From NCBI GenBank assembly GCA_910592005.1, contig CAJVPP010001391.1, positions 1 to 20,323 on the forward strand: DNA of 20,323 bases, read 5' to 3'. The DNA comes from Funneliformis mosseae. Its lineage: Eukaryota; Glomeromycota; Glomeromycetes; Glomerales; Glomeraceae. Numbering within the stretch: the first letter of the stretch is position 1; each line of letters starts with the position of its first letter. The translations under genes were made by a program, and so were the position numbers. Below, one piece after another: positions 1 to 10,360 of this stretch. A model generated the notes under the pieces. The model did no database searches. It worked only from the letters and a program-made list of their open reading frames with translations, and had not been told where the DNA came from.

Positions 1-169
1 CTGGAAAATTTAAGGGGTAGTTATATAATAATTTTGGACGATCTCGGGCGGTCGGATACTTATGACCGCTACTGTAATATTTAAACTTCAACTATATCAT
101 AAATTCTTTATTAACATAGTTTTACCGTTTTATTTCTTATCTTAATTTGTACTTTTATTGGATCCAAGA

Positions 170-505
170 AAGCGCCTCCGGAAATGATTTCTTTGGAAAT
201 ACTCCCAGAGGAAATTCCCTTCAAGGAAAACGCCTCCGGAAATGATTTTCTTTGGAAATAACGCCTCGGAGGCGATCACTTCAAGGGAACGCCTTCGGAA
301 TTGATTTTCTATGGAAAAATGCCTCGAAACAATTTCCTTCAAAGGAAAAGCCTCCGGAAGTGATTCCTTCAAAGGAAACGCCTTCGGATGCGTTTTCTTC
401 AAAGGAAAAACAACAGAGATCAAAGAAAACGATTCGTAAATGAATTTCTTTGAAAATAACGCCTCCGGAAACGTTTCCTCGACAGAAACAAGTTTCGCAG
501 GCGTT
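170..505. repeat. Degenerate minisatellite, ~30-bp unit
   Basis: About ten diverged copies of a 28-31 bp unit follow one another. Each begins with a variant of CGCCTCCGGAAATGATT and ends with a variant of TTCAAAGGAAA or CTTTGGAAATA. The block is visibly richer in G+C than its flanks. A unit near 30 bp (10 codons) keeps frames open on both strands, giving a 123-codon frame on minus and a 63-codon frame on plus. Both consist only of translated repeat (for example SKEKPP/SKETPS on plus) and neither shows a recognisable domain, so I treat them as by-products. A decayed low-complexity repeat protein cannot be excluded. Confidence 0.75.
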
Positions 506-1052
506 TTTAACAAGTTATGTAAGCTAGATGCGACGGTTTGAAATCCGGATTAAAATGGCTGTTTGATTGACCGATGCCAAGCCGAAATAAAGTGGCTCGG
601 CTTATCCGATCCGATGACTAAGCAAAGAAACTTACTTTTCATAGAATGTAAATAATATTTTATTTAAATATAAAAAAAAATATATGATCATTAATATTTA
701 ATAAAAAGATTCTTATTTTAATATATTTTCAAATAATTATTATATTTATTTAACTTAAAATTAATAAAAATAAAAAATATAATAATAATGTAAAATATAA
801 ATAATTAACTTGATTTTAATATTTATTTTTTTATTTATATATTTTATATATTTAGTAATATATAAAATATTAAATCTTATTACTGCCTTTTTTGCCTAAA
901 CAAGAAGTTAAATATTTATGAGTATTTATGTGCAAATCATAACATTTGTTTGGAGAAAAAAAAAAAAAACTGCCGATCGGCAAAGTCAAATTGGGAAATT
1001 TTCGGAATTTAAAATGCGATTGGATTTTCAAAAAAAAAAAAAAAAATTATCC
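506..1052. other. Intergenic region and probable promoter of the nine-exon gene
   Basis: No gene is visible. A 7-bp-arm inverted repeat (AAGCCGA/TCGGCTT) lies at 579-603. Positions 650-880 are nearly pure A/T. Positions 950-1050 contain two long A runs and the perfect 12-bp palindrome TGCCGATCGGCA at 971-982, followed by AAAG. Frames upstream of 1053 are open but encode poly-lysine from the A runs, so this stretch is more likely 5' leader or promoter than protein. Confidence 0.45.
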
Positions 1053-4000
1053 ATGAATATGCTAAAGAATTCAAAAAATTGCCATATCTTCTTTATAACG
1101 ATTGTGCCCGTTATCATCATTCTATTATCATTATCATGCTATTCGATAGAATTTGAAATTATCGACATATATGAAGCTAAATTCAATCAATTAGACTTCG
1201 ATCGATTTCCTGATGGGACTATTCTATTGGTAGATAAAGCTGAATTGGCTGTTGATTTCAATAATGTAACTTCCACCATTGTTGTAAACAGCGTTAGATT
1301 ACTTCATCCAAACAAAACTATAAATGATTTGACCGTTTTTACTCAACGGTGCCCAAATATAAATAAAAATTGTTTTATTAAAACGATAATACCATTTAAA
1401 GCAAATCATGTTCTAATGATATACATAAACGAGCTCCAACAATACAGTGTAGTGATAGCAGACTGGTCTGACAATATTATATGGAGTGATACAACGATTA
1501 CATTAGAGAACTTGGAAATTGGAACTCCACTAATCATTCAAAATAATTTTTACGATGAAAATAGGTCGTTATTTTTAGTCTCCAAAGGAAGTTATTTGTT
1601 TTATAAAGAATACAATTACAATGAATAGTGAGTGTTTTAATTTATATTCTACAATTAAAAGATACGTATTCTAACGGATTTTTCCATTGAAAAGTGATGG
1701 CCAATTTGTTACATATCAAGAAGGGAATTGTACTTTTGAACCAAATTTAACAGTAAATCCGGAAAGCTTGTTTCCGACAAAAGAAGGTTATGGAATTATA
1801 TCTAGCGTCTGGGATAGTAAATTTTTTAATGGGCTATATTCAATTTATCTTACATTATTACAACCCGACTCAAAATCAAATAAAATAAGCCAACTTAATT
1901 TAACTAATGAGACATCAACAATAATGCAAATACAATGTAAAGCTGATACGGAAATCAATTATAAATATTCTTGCTTGATACTATCGATTGATCAGCGATT
2001 TATATTGGCGGAAATCGATTATTTACCCTCAATTGATGATTTTGAAGTCAAAATGAATATTTTATCACTTTCTATTGATTATGATTCTTCCCTTATGGCA
2101 TTTCCGGCCCCAGAAGTTGATTTTTTGATAAATTTTTACTTACGAGCAACAAAATCAATGAACTATGTATTATTTAATGCTAAAACCAATGATATTATAA
2201 CAACAGAATTTTATGGAGGGTCCTTGAACTTTTTTTCTAAGTTTGGAAGTGCTTCATTGGTCCTTCATGATAAAGAATTAATAATAGCAGCCGATATCGA
2301 TGAGTTTACTTGGGAATTAAAATCTATAAACATATCCCAGTTTATTCCTGAAAGTGAATATTTTTTTTTGATAATTTGGAAAAAAGAAAGATTTTTTTAA
2401 TAATCTATTTACACTTTTTATTTTTAGCAAATAGGCTCAATAATCTTCATATAAAAAAAACTTGGCCCTTATGGGATGAAAGAATTTCCATTGATACAAA
2501 TATGATAAACATCACTTTTGTCCATCCAATCGAGTTAAAGGACAAAAATGCCTCGATTTATCTTTATAATGATGGGGAGTATATGTTACGTCAAAGATTT
2601 AAATGCATAAGCCCAGAATGTGTTCTTAGCAAAGACAAATATTCTTTAAATATGACTATTAAAGAGACTACTTTTAGTATCCCTGAAATGGTCTATTATG
2701 TTGAAATACAAGATGAATTTGCCGAATTTAGAAATATTAATCAACCTCTACCTGGCATCAAAATAGGAGATTGGCCTATACACATATTATCGAGTTTGTA
2801 CTTTAAAATTTTCTTCAATTTAAGTAACCTTTATCAAATATAACGAAGCAAATCTTTTTTGCAGAACCAAAACCTAAATCGAAGTTAACTGATAAAATAC
2901 CCGGTAAATACAGTAAAATAAGACGAATCATGAAATTCTTGTTGGTCTCGTGAAATAATAGATTGAAAATTATTTATATTTTTATCTCAACTTTAGAATT
3001 CAAAATTGGGTACATACGTTTAAACGTTATGGGTACAGACCATTTTAAGAAGTTGAATGATGTCGAAAAAAAAAAATTCATCGAACAAATGTGTATAGAA
3101 ATTGCAAAATGTATTCCAGTTGACAGACAAAGAATAACTTATTTAAATCATTTTGTTAATTATAAAGAAAATGCGGATTGTATTGCATTTAAAATAAATC
3201 CCCCAAATGAAAATAATTTTAACAAAAAAAGTTCAAAAGAAGTCTTTGAGGATTTTAATAAATTATTTGATGTTAATGGCTATATTACAGCGTTGGATAT
3301 TTATAAGAATACACAGTTTATCGATAAAAAATTTGGATTTCATCAAATAAGTAAGTATAAATTTTATATAAATCCCTTTCTTTTTAACTTAACGTTAATG
3401 ATTATATATACATTCACGATCGCTTGTTTTTAGCTAATCGATGGGAGGAGATTAAAGGAATTGTGCAAAACTACAATGAACCATTAATTATCGGATTTTT
3501 CGTATCACTCGTTTTCCTGGTGACTGGCTTGTATTTGTTTGGTCGATATAAAAATCCAATGGTACGTTTTGATATAGATTTTTACGAATTTGTAAAATAA
3601 CAATTCCTTACATTAAACTTTTTTCACAGGGATTCAATATAATCGTGTTTAAAGCTGCTCTTATTATTTTCGATATTGAAGTTGATATAAAATTTATTGT
3701 AAAAAATAAAGAAGATTTGCAAAAGTTATTAATTCCAAGGTAATTAATAATATTAATTATTCAAATTATAAATATAATGAAATATTATTAATCTAACTAA
3801 TTTTTTGTAGCATAGTGTTTATTATTTTTCCAATTATTATAAATATATGCTTAGCTTTTTACATATTCATATTTGAGACAAGAAAGAATCCAAAATTTGC
3901 CGATTGGTTTAGAGAGAATTCGAAATTAGCCGCGATAATTACACTATTTAGTTCGGGAAATGTTGAATTACTTCATCTACTTGATTCCAACTTTGCAGGT

Positions 4001-4320
4001 TATAAATTATTTTCTGCTCCATTTTCTTCAAAAGCATTACGTTGGATATTTTGGGGTAGTTTTTCTAATATTTTTATTGAAGACTTACCACAACTAATAA
4101 TTCAGGTGAGATTTTAGAGGTGGGATTTTTCTCCATAACTTTAATTTTTACTTATTATATTTATTTAATTTTATAGATAATATATGCCACATCTCTTAAT
4201 ATAGAATATAATATATATGCTTTATCAGCTTTGGTTACAGGATCAGTAATATTATTAATAAATGTAATCGGTTTTATTTATGATTTTATTGCAAAGAAAC
4301 AGTTTGTTAAAATTATATAA
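1053..4320 (+). CDS. Putative receptor-like multi-pass membrane glycoprotein, nine exons
   Basis: Inferred exons are 1053-1627, 1695-2353, 2428-2793, 2865-2903, 2997-3350, 3434-3561, 3630-3739, 3811-4105 and 4177-4320, giving about 889 residues. Every junction is GT..AG and all phases agree through to TAA at 4318. The 1053 ATG was chosen because it opens directly onto a signal peptide (hydrophobic run FFITIVPVIIILLSLSC) and avoids the poly-lysine upstream. Residues 35-530 look extracellular, with about ten N-x-S/T sequons (NVTS, NKT, NCT, NLT, NET, NIS, NIT, NAS, NMT). Residues 547-664 form an alpha/beta region resembling a SEA-like domain. Hydrophobic segments lie near residues 681-703, 708-725, 745-766, 820-845 and 857-879. 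The fourth carries EDLPQLIIQ, which resembles the E-x-x-PQ-x-x-x-Q motif of XK-related membrane proteins. I believe this architecture recurs in Glomeromycotina, but its function is unknown to me. Signalling or lipid-related roles are speculation. The exon 3/4 boundary is uncertain (see findings). Confidence 0.75.
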
Positions 4321-5363
4321 ATAGAGTGGATTGCGAATATATATATTAACAACGTAACTGGAATGAATGAACATCGGGACTGTTGGATTTAGTTTATTAA
4401 GTTACTTTATAATATCATTCAATATATGTTCTATTAAAATAGAATAGATTTAAAATAAATATAATATATGAGTTATCATTTTTGATATTGGACTATTTTT
4501 TTCATTCGTTTTATTTTGCACAAAATTGACTCGAGAACCAAAATTAGATTAAAAAGAAATTACGGATTCCCGCTTTTTAACTGACGCTCTCGGTTCTGGC
4601 AGGAATTGTTGATCATGTCGATCAGCTGGTATACTTTAATTTTTATTGTTTTGCGCGCAGAAAATTTTTGAATAAAGAAAACCAGGTAGAATCTGGTTAT
4701 TAATTGCCCACAATTTTAGGAGGTTTGTTTTAAAACTTACAATGCGATTGTATTTAAAATCTGAAAACAACCAAGGAATTATTTTTCAAAATGATTTATT
4801 TGATAAATTGCCGCAACTTAATGGGCGCTTGGCAATAGAGAGGGCAGAACTCCGGTAAATATAATTTGGAGATACAGTAATTGTAATTGTGTTTTCACTA
4901 TTAATACAGGCTGTGAAAACCTGATTAACTGGTTGACTCACTCATTCTTGGCCGGTGAGTGAAAAGCGTCTTCCCTCAGGAATATACTGCTCCTATATTG
5001 CCAAGTTGCAACTAGGAGCTGCGTCTTTCTGATATTAGACCACGTCTTCTTTCATGGCACACATCTCTATTCTTTGTTGCGAATAATGTAAGAAGTTTTA
5101 ATTTATTTAATTACGTAACGCTAATATTTTTCTCTATATATAAGTTCGAGAAGACACCCTCAGTTATAGTATCTTAATGGTTATCGAATGAAATCACGCT
5201 TATCAAGGTCTGTAAAGTTTTGTCTATAGATTCTTATTTTATAGCGAATTTAGCTTAACAATGTTTAATAGTTAAGTTATGCAAAATCTGCGTTAAATAA
5301 AACTAACGATGTTTCGCAAAATATACGTAAAATGCCAGTATCAAAGATCAGAAATTTTCAAGT
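4321..5363. other. Intergenic, no gene seen
   Basis: This begins as the 3' flank of the nine-exon gene and continues as unassigned sequence. Positions 4550-5050 have more balanced composition than the surroundings, but all frames are broken and I found no tRNA-like B box or domain. A short inverted repeat ATTGCC/GGCAAT lies around 4806-4835. Confidence 0.4.
4454..4459 (+). promoter_or_regulatory. Possible polyadenylation signal (AATAAA)
   Basis: A canonical AATAAA lies about 135 bp after the stop codon of the nine-exon gene. In such AT-rich DNA the hexamer occurs often by chance, so position is the only support. Confidence 0.3.
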
Positions 5364-5522
5364 GGGACCTTTGAAATAAAAAGGGGAGAAACAGCTGGAA
5401 AAAATCAATTTTAATTTTATATACCAAATATGATTTATATGATGTTTAGTCAAAAAATGTTCAGATTTAGCATTAGCTTATTTTTTATTTTTTTCCAGAC
5501 GTTTCCCTATTGCAAAGGTCCC
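5364..5522. mobile_element. MITE-like element, 159 bp
   Basis: The ends are imperfect terminal inverted repeats of about 35 nt. Left reads GGGACCTTTGAAATA and then, after a 4-5 nt indel, GGGGAGAAACAGCTGGAAAA. The reverse complement of the right end reads GGGACCTTTGCAATA then GGGAAACGTCTGGAAAA. The element is flanked directly by AAGT on both sides (5360-5363 and 5523-5526), consistent with a 4-bp target duplication. The interior has no coding capacity. The parent superfamily is not recognised; the flank does not show the TA expected for Tc1/mariner. Confidence 0.7.
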
Positions 5523-6503
5523 AAGTTATTACAACAGAGTCGAAAAGAGGTTGGAACCCGTTAAAATTTTTTTTAACCGGTTAAAATAGATGGCTCATAC
5601 CAAATTTATAGACTGGCCTAAGTTTATTTATATTTATTTATTACAATAAATACGTATAATATATTTAATATTTAGTATGATCTCAATATTTTTTTTTATG
5701 TTAAAAAAAATATACAAATATATTTTCTGAAAAAGTTGTGATTTATAAGCTTTGTTATAATAGAAAATCTAAATTTTTCTTAATTAAAGAATTAGTATAA
5801 TAAAATATTTGTTCCGAAAAAAGTTAATTGTGTGAGTTATATTGTGATATTGTTTTAAATAACTAGATTTATAGGAGTTTTGCATTGTCAACTATGCAAA
5901 AGAAAGAATGTACTTTCATTTTTTTTTATATCCCAGACTATTACAGTTTTCTAAAGAAAAATAAATTCCAAATTATAATAACATATTTTTAAGGATTTAA
6001 ACTACCTCCTTTATTATAATGGTCGAATTCTATATGAAGAACGTGGCAAATTTTAAATAGCGAAGGATTTTGACAATATAAATTCGAATTTGAATTCCTT
6101 CTCGTATATATGACCTTTAATATTCTAAATTATAAAAATCAAAAAAGTAACTTATAAATATAAAAATCCCAAAGTATTCGGAATTGGGTCCATTTATCGA
6201 TATCCTTAAAGGCTTTTCATCATTATAATAGTATGCGGGGGAAATTTATCGATGGCCGTCATCGCTTAGCTCATTGACTCTCTTATCGAATCTGATATAA
6301 ACAAAAATAATGATGACAGAAGACGAAATGAAACTGTATAACGTCTTGACAACTTTAAAATAAAAGGAAAGGCCATTAATAAGTTAGTTGAGCACGTGAC
6401 AAATTTTTTTTGGTGAAATTTTTATTTTTAATCACGGTTTTGATATAATGAAGAATTCTTTTTGTATTATTTTTTTATTAGAATATCTCGTTTTTTAAGG
6501 CCA
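5523..6503. other. AT-rich intergenic, no gene seen
   Basis: All frames are interrupted, with long T and A runs around 5690 and 5920. No repeat structure or RNA gene was recognised. Confidence 0.4.
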
Positions 6504-7184
6504 TGCAACTTCGATCTTTCGGTTCACTTAACATTGAAATTTAAAAATCGACCCGGAGACCCGGGGTTTATTAATGATTATTTTTTATTAATAAAAAAAA
6601 GTTTTTATATTCATCTGATTGGTCAATTTTTAAGGGGACAAGGCCGTGCAAAATAAATTTTCAAATTCTGTGACCCGGGGTGATCGTATCAAATTTAAAA
6701 TTTTATCTAAAATTTAAAAATTTTCTTTTACCCGGCCTAATCATATGACAATTACATCTCATTTCAAAATCTTAATTCCGTCATAATACCTATTATACAT
6801 GTAAAAATAAGTTATAATTCTAAAGTTTTGAAGGATTTGGAAGGTTTACCTGTTGAAAAATAAAAAGATTTTTTAGAAATATATCGATTCAATATTTATC
6901 ACCTGACTGGTGGGAAGCATATTATTAAGTGAAGTTTAGCCAATCAAAAACATTAGTTGAAGAAAACATTTCAGCACAATGTATTCGCTTGGGAAATTGC
7001 ATGAAACTAATGAGTTGTAAGAAAGAAATTATACATAACGATAATACAATAAAGCTTTAATCTACTAATAAATATATTTACACTTTATAGTCACATGATA
7101 AACTTTTTATATATAACCTTTTTTTTGTTGGGATTTGAAAAAATGACCCGGCCGGGTGACGTGAACCGAAAAATCGAAGTTGCA
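6504..7184. mobile_element. Inverted-repeat-bounded element, ~681 bp, non-autonomous
   Basis: TGCAACTTCGATCTTTCGG continuing to 6527 reappears in inverted orientation at 7161-7184, with one mismatch in 24 nt. Just inside both ends, and at intervals within, is the motif (A)CCCGG: near 6551, 6561, 6673, 6731 and as the perfect palindrome ACCCGGCCGGGT at 7146-7157. No open frame of meaningful length lies between the ends; the 64-codon frame at the left end merely translates the repeat. I saw no clear target-site duplication. It is best read as an old non-autonomous DNA transposon, with the CCCGG copies as candidate binding sites. Confidence 0.55.
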
Positions 7185-7232
7185 CTAAAAAAAATATATA
7201 AATAAAAAGAAATAGAAAGAAATAATTATAAA

Positions 7233-7659
7233 ATGACCTCTACACGAGCTCAACGCGCAAAAAGTATGAGGTTAAAAAAAAATCAAACATTCAAAACGAT
7301 TTTGTTTTCAATCGTCTAACTAGAAGTGGAAGGAAAGTAGCAGATTATAATGAGATCGATCTGAATATACTTTAGATATTAATAATTACGAAAACACAAA
7401 GGATATTACCATCAAGACTTCGAAATTTAATAAATTAAAGGTATGTGCCATGTCACTATATCATAATACTTGAGTAAATTAAATCCTTTTTTTTGTATAG
7501 TACGTTGAAGCAACTTTTGAAGATTTCGTCGTCGATACCTTAAACATTGATTATTCTCCTGGTAAAATCATTGCATCACTTTCGGCGCAGTTGAAATCGT
7601 TCGAGGCGCAGTACAATTTGCGACTAACAAGATATTCTCAAAGAATAAAAATTTATTAA
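7233..7659 (+). pseudogene. Remnant of a spliced gene of unknown function
   Basis: An ATG at 7233 opens MTSTRAQRAKSMRLKK. The reading continues in a second frame as QNDFVFNRLTRSGRKVADYN and in a third as DINNYENTKD. It then crosses a clean 60-nt intron (7441-7500, GTATGT..TATAG) in phase 0 into YVEATFEDFVVDTL, ending at TAA 7657-7659. The frame changes lie at the A run 7274-7282 (one base short) and near 7364-7369 (an apparent AT duplication). The intact intron and the good peptide quality in each frame suggest a once-real gene of about 120 residues, or its N-terminal part. I do not recognise a domain. Basic residues near the start might bind nucleic acid, but that is only a guess. Confidence 0.45.
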
Positions 7660-8271
7660 TAGTATTAATAAATGTACTGCGTTCAATTTGTCAATAAAGG
7701 TAATATGACATTACTCACATGAAGTTCATTATCATTCTCTTTCTATTCATTTATATTAAATCCTTTCTTTTAAAAAAAAAATGGAAGTACCACTTTTAAG
7801 AATCACGAAAAAAGGTAAATCTTTATTTTTAGGCGAATTATACTTTTGAAAACCTATTGGAAAGAAAATCTTAACGAACTTGATAATATATTTATAGAAG
7901 ACGAATTTGCTTTATTCAATAAAAGCAACTATTTTATGCTAAAAATCTATAATGCATCTACGATTATTTTTTGAAAAAAATAGATGAAAGCACAACCAAT
8001 AATACTGCAACAATAAAAAAAAAGATCCCTTTTGTCAACCACTACAGATACTAAATGATATTCAAATTAACCGAAAGGATTAAAAACTAATTTCAAAAAT
8101 CACAGTATATTAATTTGTAGGTGTTCTATACCGCAATAATTGAATTGATATCGCGAAAAGTGAAAAAGAATAAATTATCTAACTACTCACTAGAAAAAGT
8201 TTTTTTGGGATATTTATTAATTATATTAATTAACCTTTAGAAAAACGCAGACAAGCTTGGGGTAAAAATTA
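7660..8271. other. Intergenic, possible further decayed exons
   Basis: Short open stretches continue downstream of the 7233-7659 remnant. One, around 7836-7973, reads KTYWKENLNELDNIFIED, and may be a further decayed exon. No splice set joins them cleanly. The segment ends at the TA (8270-8271) flanking the transposon. Confidence 0.25.
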
Positions 8272-8296
8272 CAGTCGACTCTGGTTATAACGAACC
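8272..8296 (+). repeat. Left terminal inverted repeat of the transposon
   Basis: This 25-bp sequence beginning CAGTCGACTCTGG is identical to the reverse complement of 10361-10385. The flanking dinucleotide is TA. Confidence 0.95.
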
Positions 8297-8354
8297 CTCC
8301 GTCCAGAAAATTCAGTTCAGTATAGAATGAGTTCGATATATAATATTTATGTTA

Positions 8355-8375
8355 TATACCGAACAGTTCGGTATA
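8355..8375. repeat. Subterminal palindrome of the transposon
   Basis: TATACCGAAC and GTTCGGTATA form 10-bp perfect arms around a single A. GTTCGGTATA-like half sites recur near the other end (10244-10260 and around 10330-10355), so this is a candidate transposase-binding site. Confidence 0.6.
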
Positions 8376-8576
8376 AAAAATTAGCCAATAAAATTACAAG
8401 CACATGATTATCAAGTTTTATGATTTTTTATTATTTACATTATTTAGTAAATTGCTATTACATTATTACATTAGATATTATCATTAAAATAATCTTGAAT
8501 ATTGCCTTGCTTAAGATTATTTCTAATAAAACCTTAATTCGTCTATGTAACCCTTTTAAATTTTTTAATTCATTGC

Positions 8577-10118
8577 TTACCTCCCCAAATTCCGCCTCTT
8601 GCTCATATAAAATCTTATAATTTTATCTACAGCATTTTCTGCTTCTACTGGACTAACTTTTTCTAATATTGGCACAAATTCAATTTCATCCATTACATGT
8701 TCCTCTTCCCTATCTACATTTAATATAGCATCAATTATTTTATCATCAGTAAGCCCACCCTCCGCTGCTTTATCTTCAATATGAATATATTCTCGTGCAT
8801 TAAGATCACCTTTTGGAAGAAGGGAAATTAACCTTTCAAGTTCTTCATCATCTTCAATAAAACTAAAAGAAAACATAATTATTAAAATCATTCACATTGT
8901 ATTTGATATTAATGTTAAATACTTACATGTCCTCATCAAAAATAAAATCATCTTCAAACACATCTTCATCTTCATTATTTGGTGGAAGAATTCCTGTTTT
9001 TTTCCAGCAGTTTGAGATTGTTTGAGGTGATACCATAGACCATGCTTCAGCTGAATTTTGTAAAGCATCATAGATATTATAATCAGCAAGCTCTTCCACA
9101 ATACCATCTTGCACATTATTATATGCATTAATTCGATTTTGAACAAAAAGACGTTTATAATGACATTTAAATGAATGGATGATTCCTGCATCACATGGTT
9201 GAAGAACAGTAGTAGTATTTGGTGGAAGAAATTTCACCACAATGCTATCTAATTTTTCTTGAGTTTCATCTAAAATAAGATGTACTAGTGCATTATCAAG
9301 CAAAAGAACAATCTTACGCCCTTTTCGTCTCATTTTTTCATTAAGCTTAAGAATAACTTCATTAAAAATACTAACTTGCATCCAAGATTTTTTATTCCAA
9401 AAGTAATAAACAGGAAGGTTTTTGTAATTAAGATTTTTCATAGGACGAGGGGTTTTGTATTTGTAAATAAAAGTAAGAGCCATTTTTTCAGTTCCTGTTG
9501 CATTTGTTGCACAAAATATAGTGATGTGAGATTTTTCTTTTTTATGACCAAATATAGGGCCATGTGCCAAAACTTTAGAAGGTTCCATTTTCCAAAAGAG
9601 ACCAGTTTCGTCTCCATTCCAAATATCTTTAAGGTCATAGTGTTTAAGAAATTGTTGTAAGGCAATGCGGTCATTTTCTATTGATTCAGCAGAAGGAGCA
9701 CTTAAAGCTTCACCTTGCCTTTGAAATTGACGCAATCCTTGTCTTTTTTTAAAGCCGGTTAACCATCCCTCTGATTGATGAAAATCTTCTATAGAAAACC
9801 GCCTAGCAAAAAAATCTGCTTTTGTTTTTAAGATATTACCATCAATATCTTGTTTTGTATTAAATGCATTGTCAATCCAGAGACTAAGTGCATTTTCAAG
9901 TTGAGGCCATTTAGGACCACTAAATTTTTTAATTTTTCCTTGGTCTCCTGAAATTGCAAGCCAGCGCTCCTTTTCATTTAAAATGTCAGTAACTGTTGAT
10001 TTTCCAATATTATATTTTGTGCAAGGGCTACATTAGAAAGGTTTGGTTCTTTTTCTTTTGTTTCACAAATCTCACGTTTTTGTGCTGCAATAAGAATGAT
10101 TCTTTTCTTTGTTGACAT
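8577..10118 (-). CDS. Tigger/pogo-like transposase, one intron, single-base frameshift
   Basis: The gene starts at ATG 10118 (MSTKKRIILIAAQKREICE) and ends at TAA 8577-8579. Exon 1 runs to 8927, the intron is 8926-8863 (64 nt, GTAAGT..TTTTAG), and exon 2 starts at 8862. Allowing for the frameshift, the product is about 492 residues. Around residues 1-55 is a pipsqueak/CENP-B-type helix-turn-helix (IGKSTVTDIL then EKERWLAI). Around 90-130 is the second DNA-binding domain (ADFFARRF..GWLTGFKKRQG). The DDE_1 catalytic core follows, with Asp in NGDETG (about 170), LLLDNALVH (about 275) and QPCDAGIIHSFK (about 310); the last two are 34 residues apart. The tail is acidic and lies mostly in exon 2. 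One base is missing in the short A run near 10018-10022 (frame changes between ALAQ and YNIGKS). Either the copy is disabled or the sequence has an error there. The exon joining is an inference from phase and consensus. Confidence 0.88.
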
Positions 10119-10360
10119 TTTAAAACAAATAGATAAGGAGATAAGATAAAAAAAAATGATTATCAAAAGATCGTATGATTTTTAATCAATCACTAATCAT
10201 GTGACATTCGTTATAGCTAATATACACAGGCTATTATGATGAGTTCGGTATTCGGTATACAGAGTTTTATTAATAAAGTTCGTTATATCCAGTGTAAATG
10301 ATTATAAAAAAATCGGCTCTGGGAACCTTGGTTCGGTATAACGAGAATTCGGTACATACA

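Noticed and set aside
4850..5060. Possible tRNA or small RNA in a more balanced stretch
   Set aside because: No T-arm/B-box motif or acceptor-stem pairing could be found.
6462..6656. 64-codon plus-strand frame
   Set aside because: It spans the left inverted repeat of the 6504-7184 element and has no homology-like pattern.
8420..8620. 66-codon plus-strand frame
   Set aside because: It is a hydrophobic low-complexity frame inside the transposon, overlapping the 3' end of the transposase gene.
8892..9194. 100-codon minus-strand frame
   Set aside because: It overlaps the transposase in another frame and lacks any recognisable motif.
9376..9660. 94-codon plus-strand frame and 78-codon minus-strand frame (9438-9674)
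   Set aside because: Both lie inside the transposase catalytic core in wrong frames.
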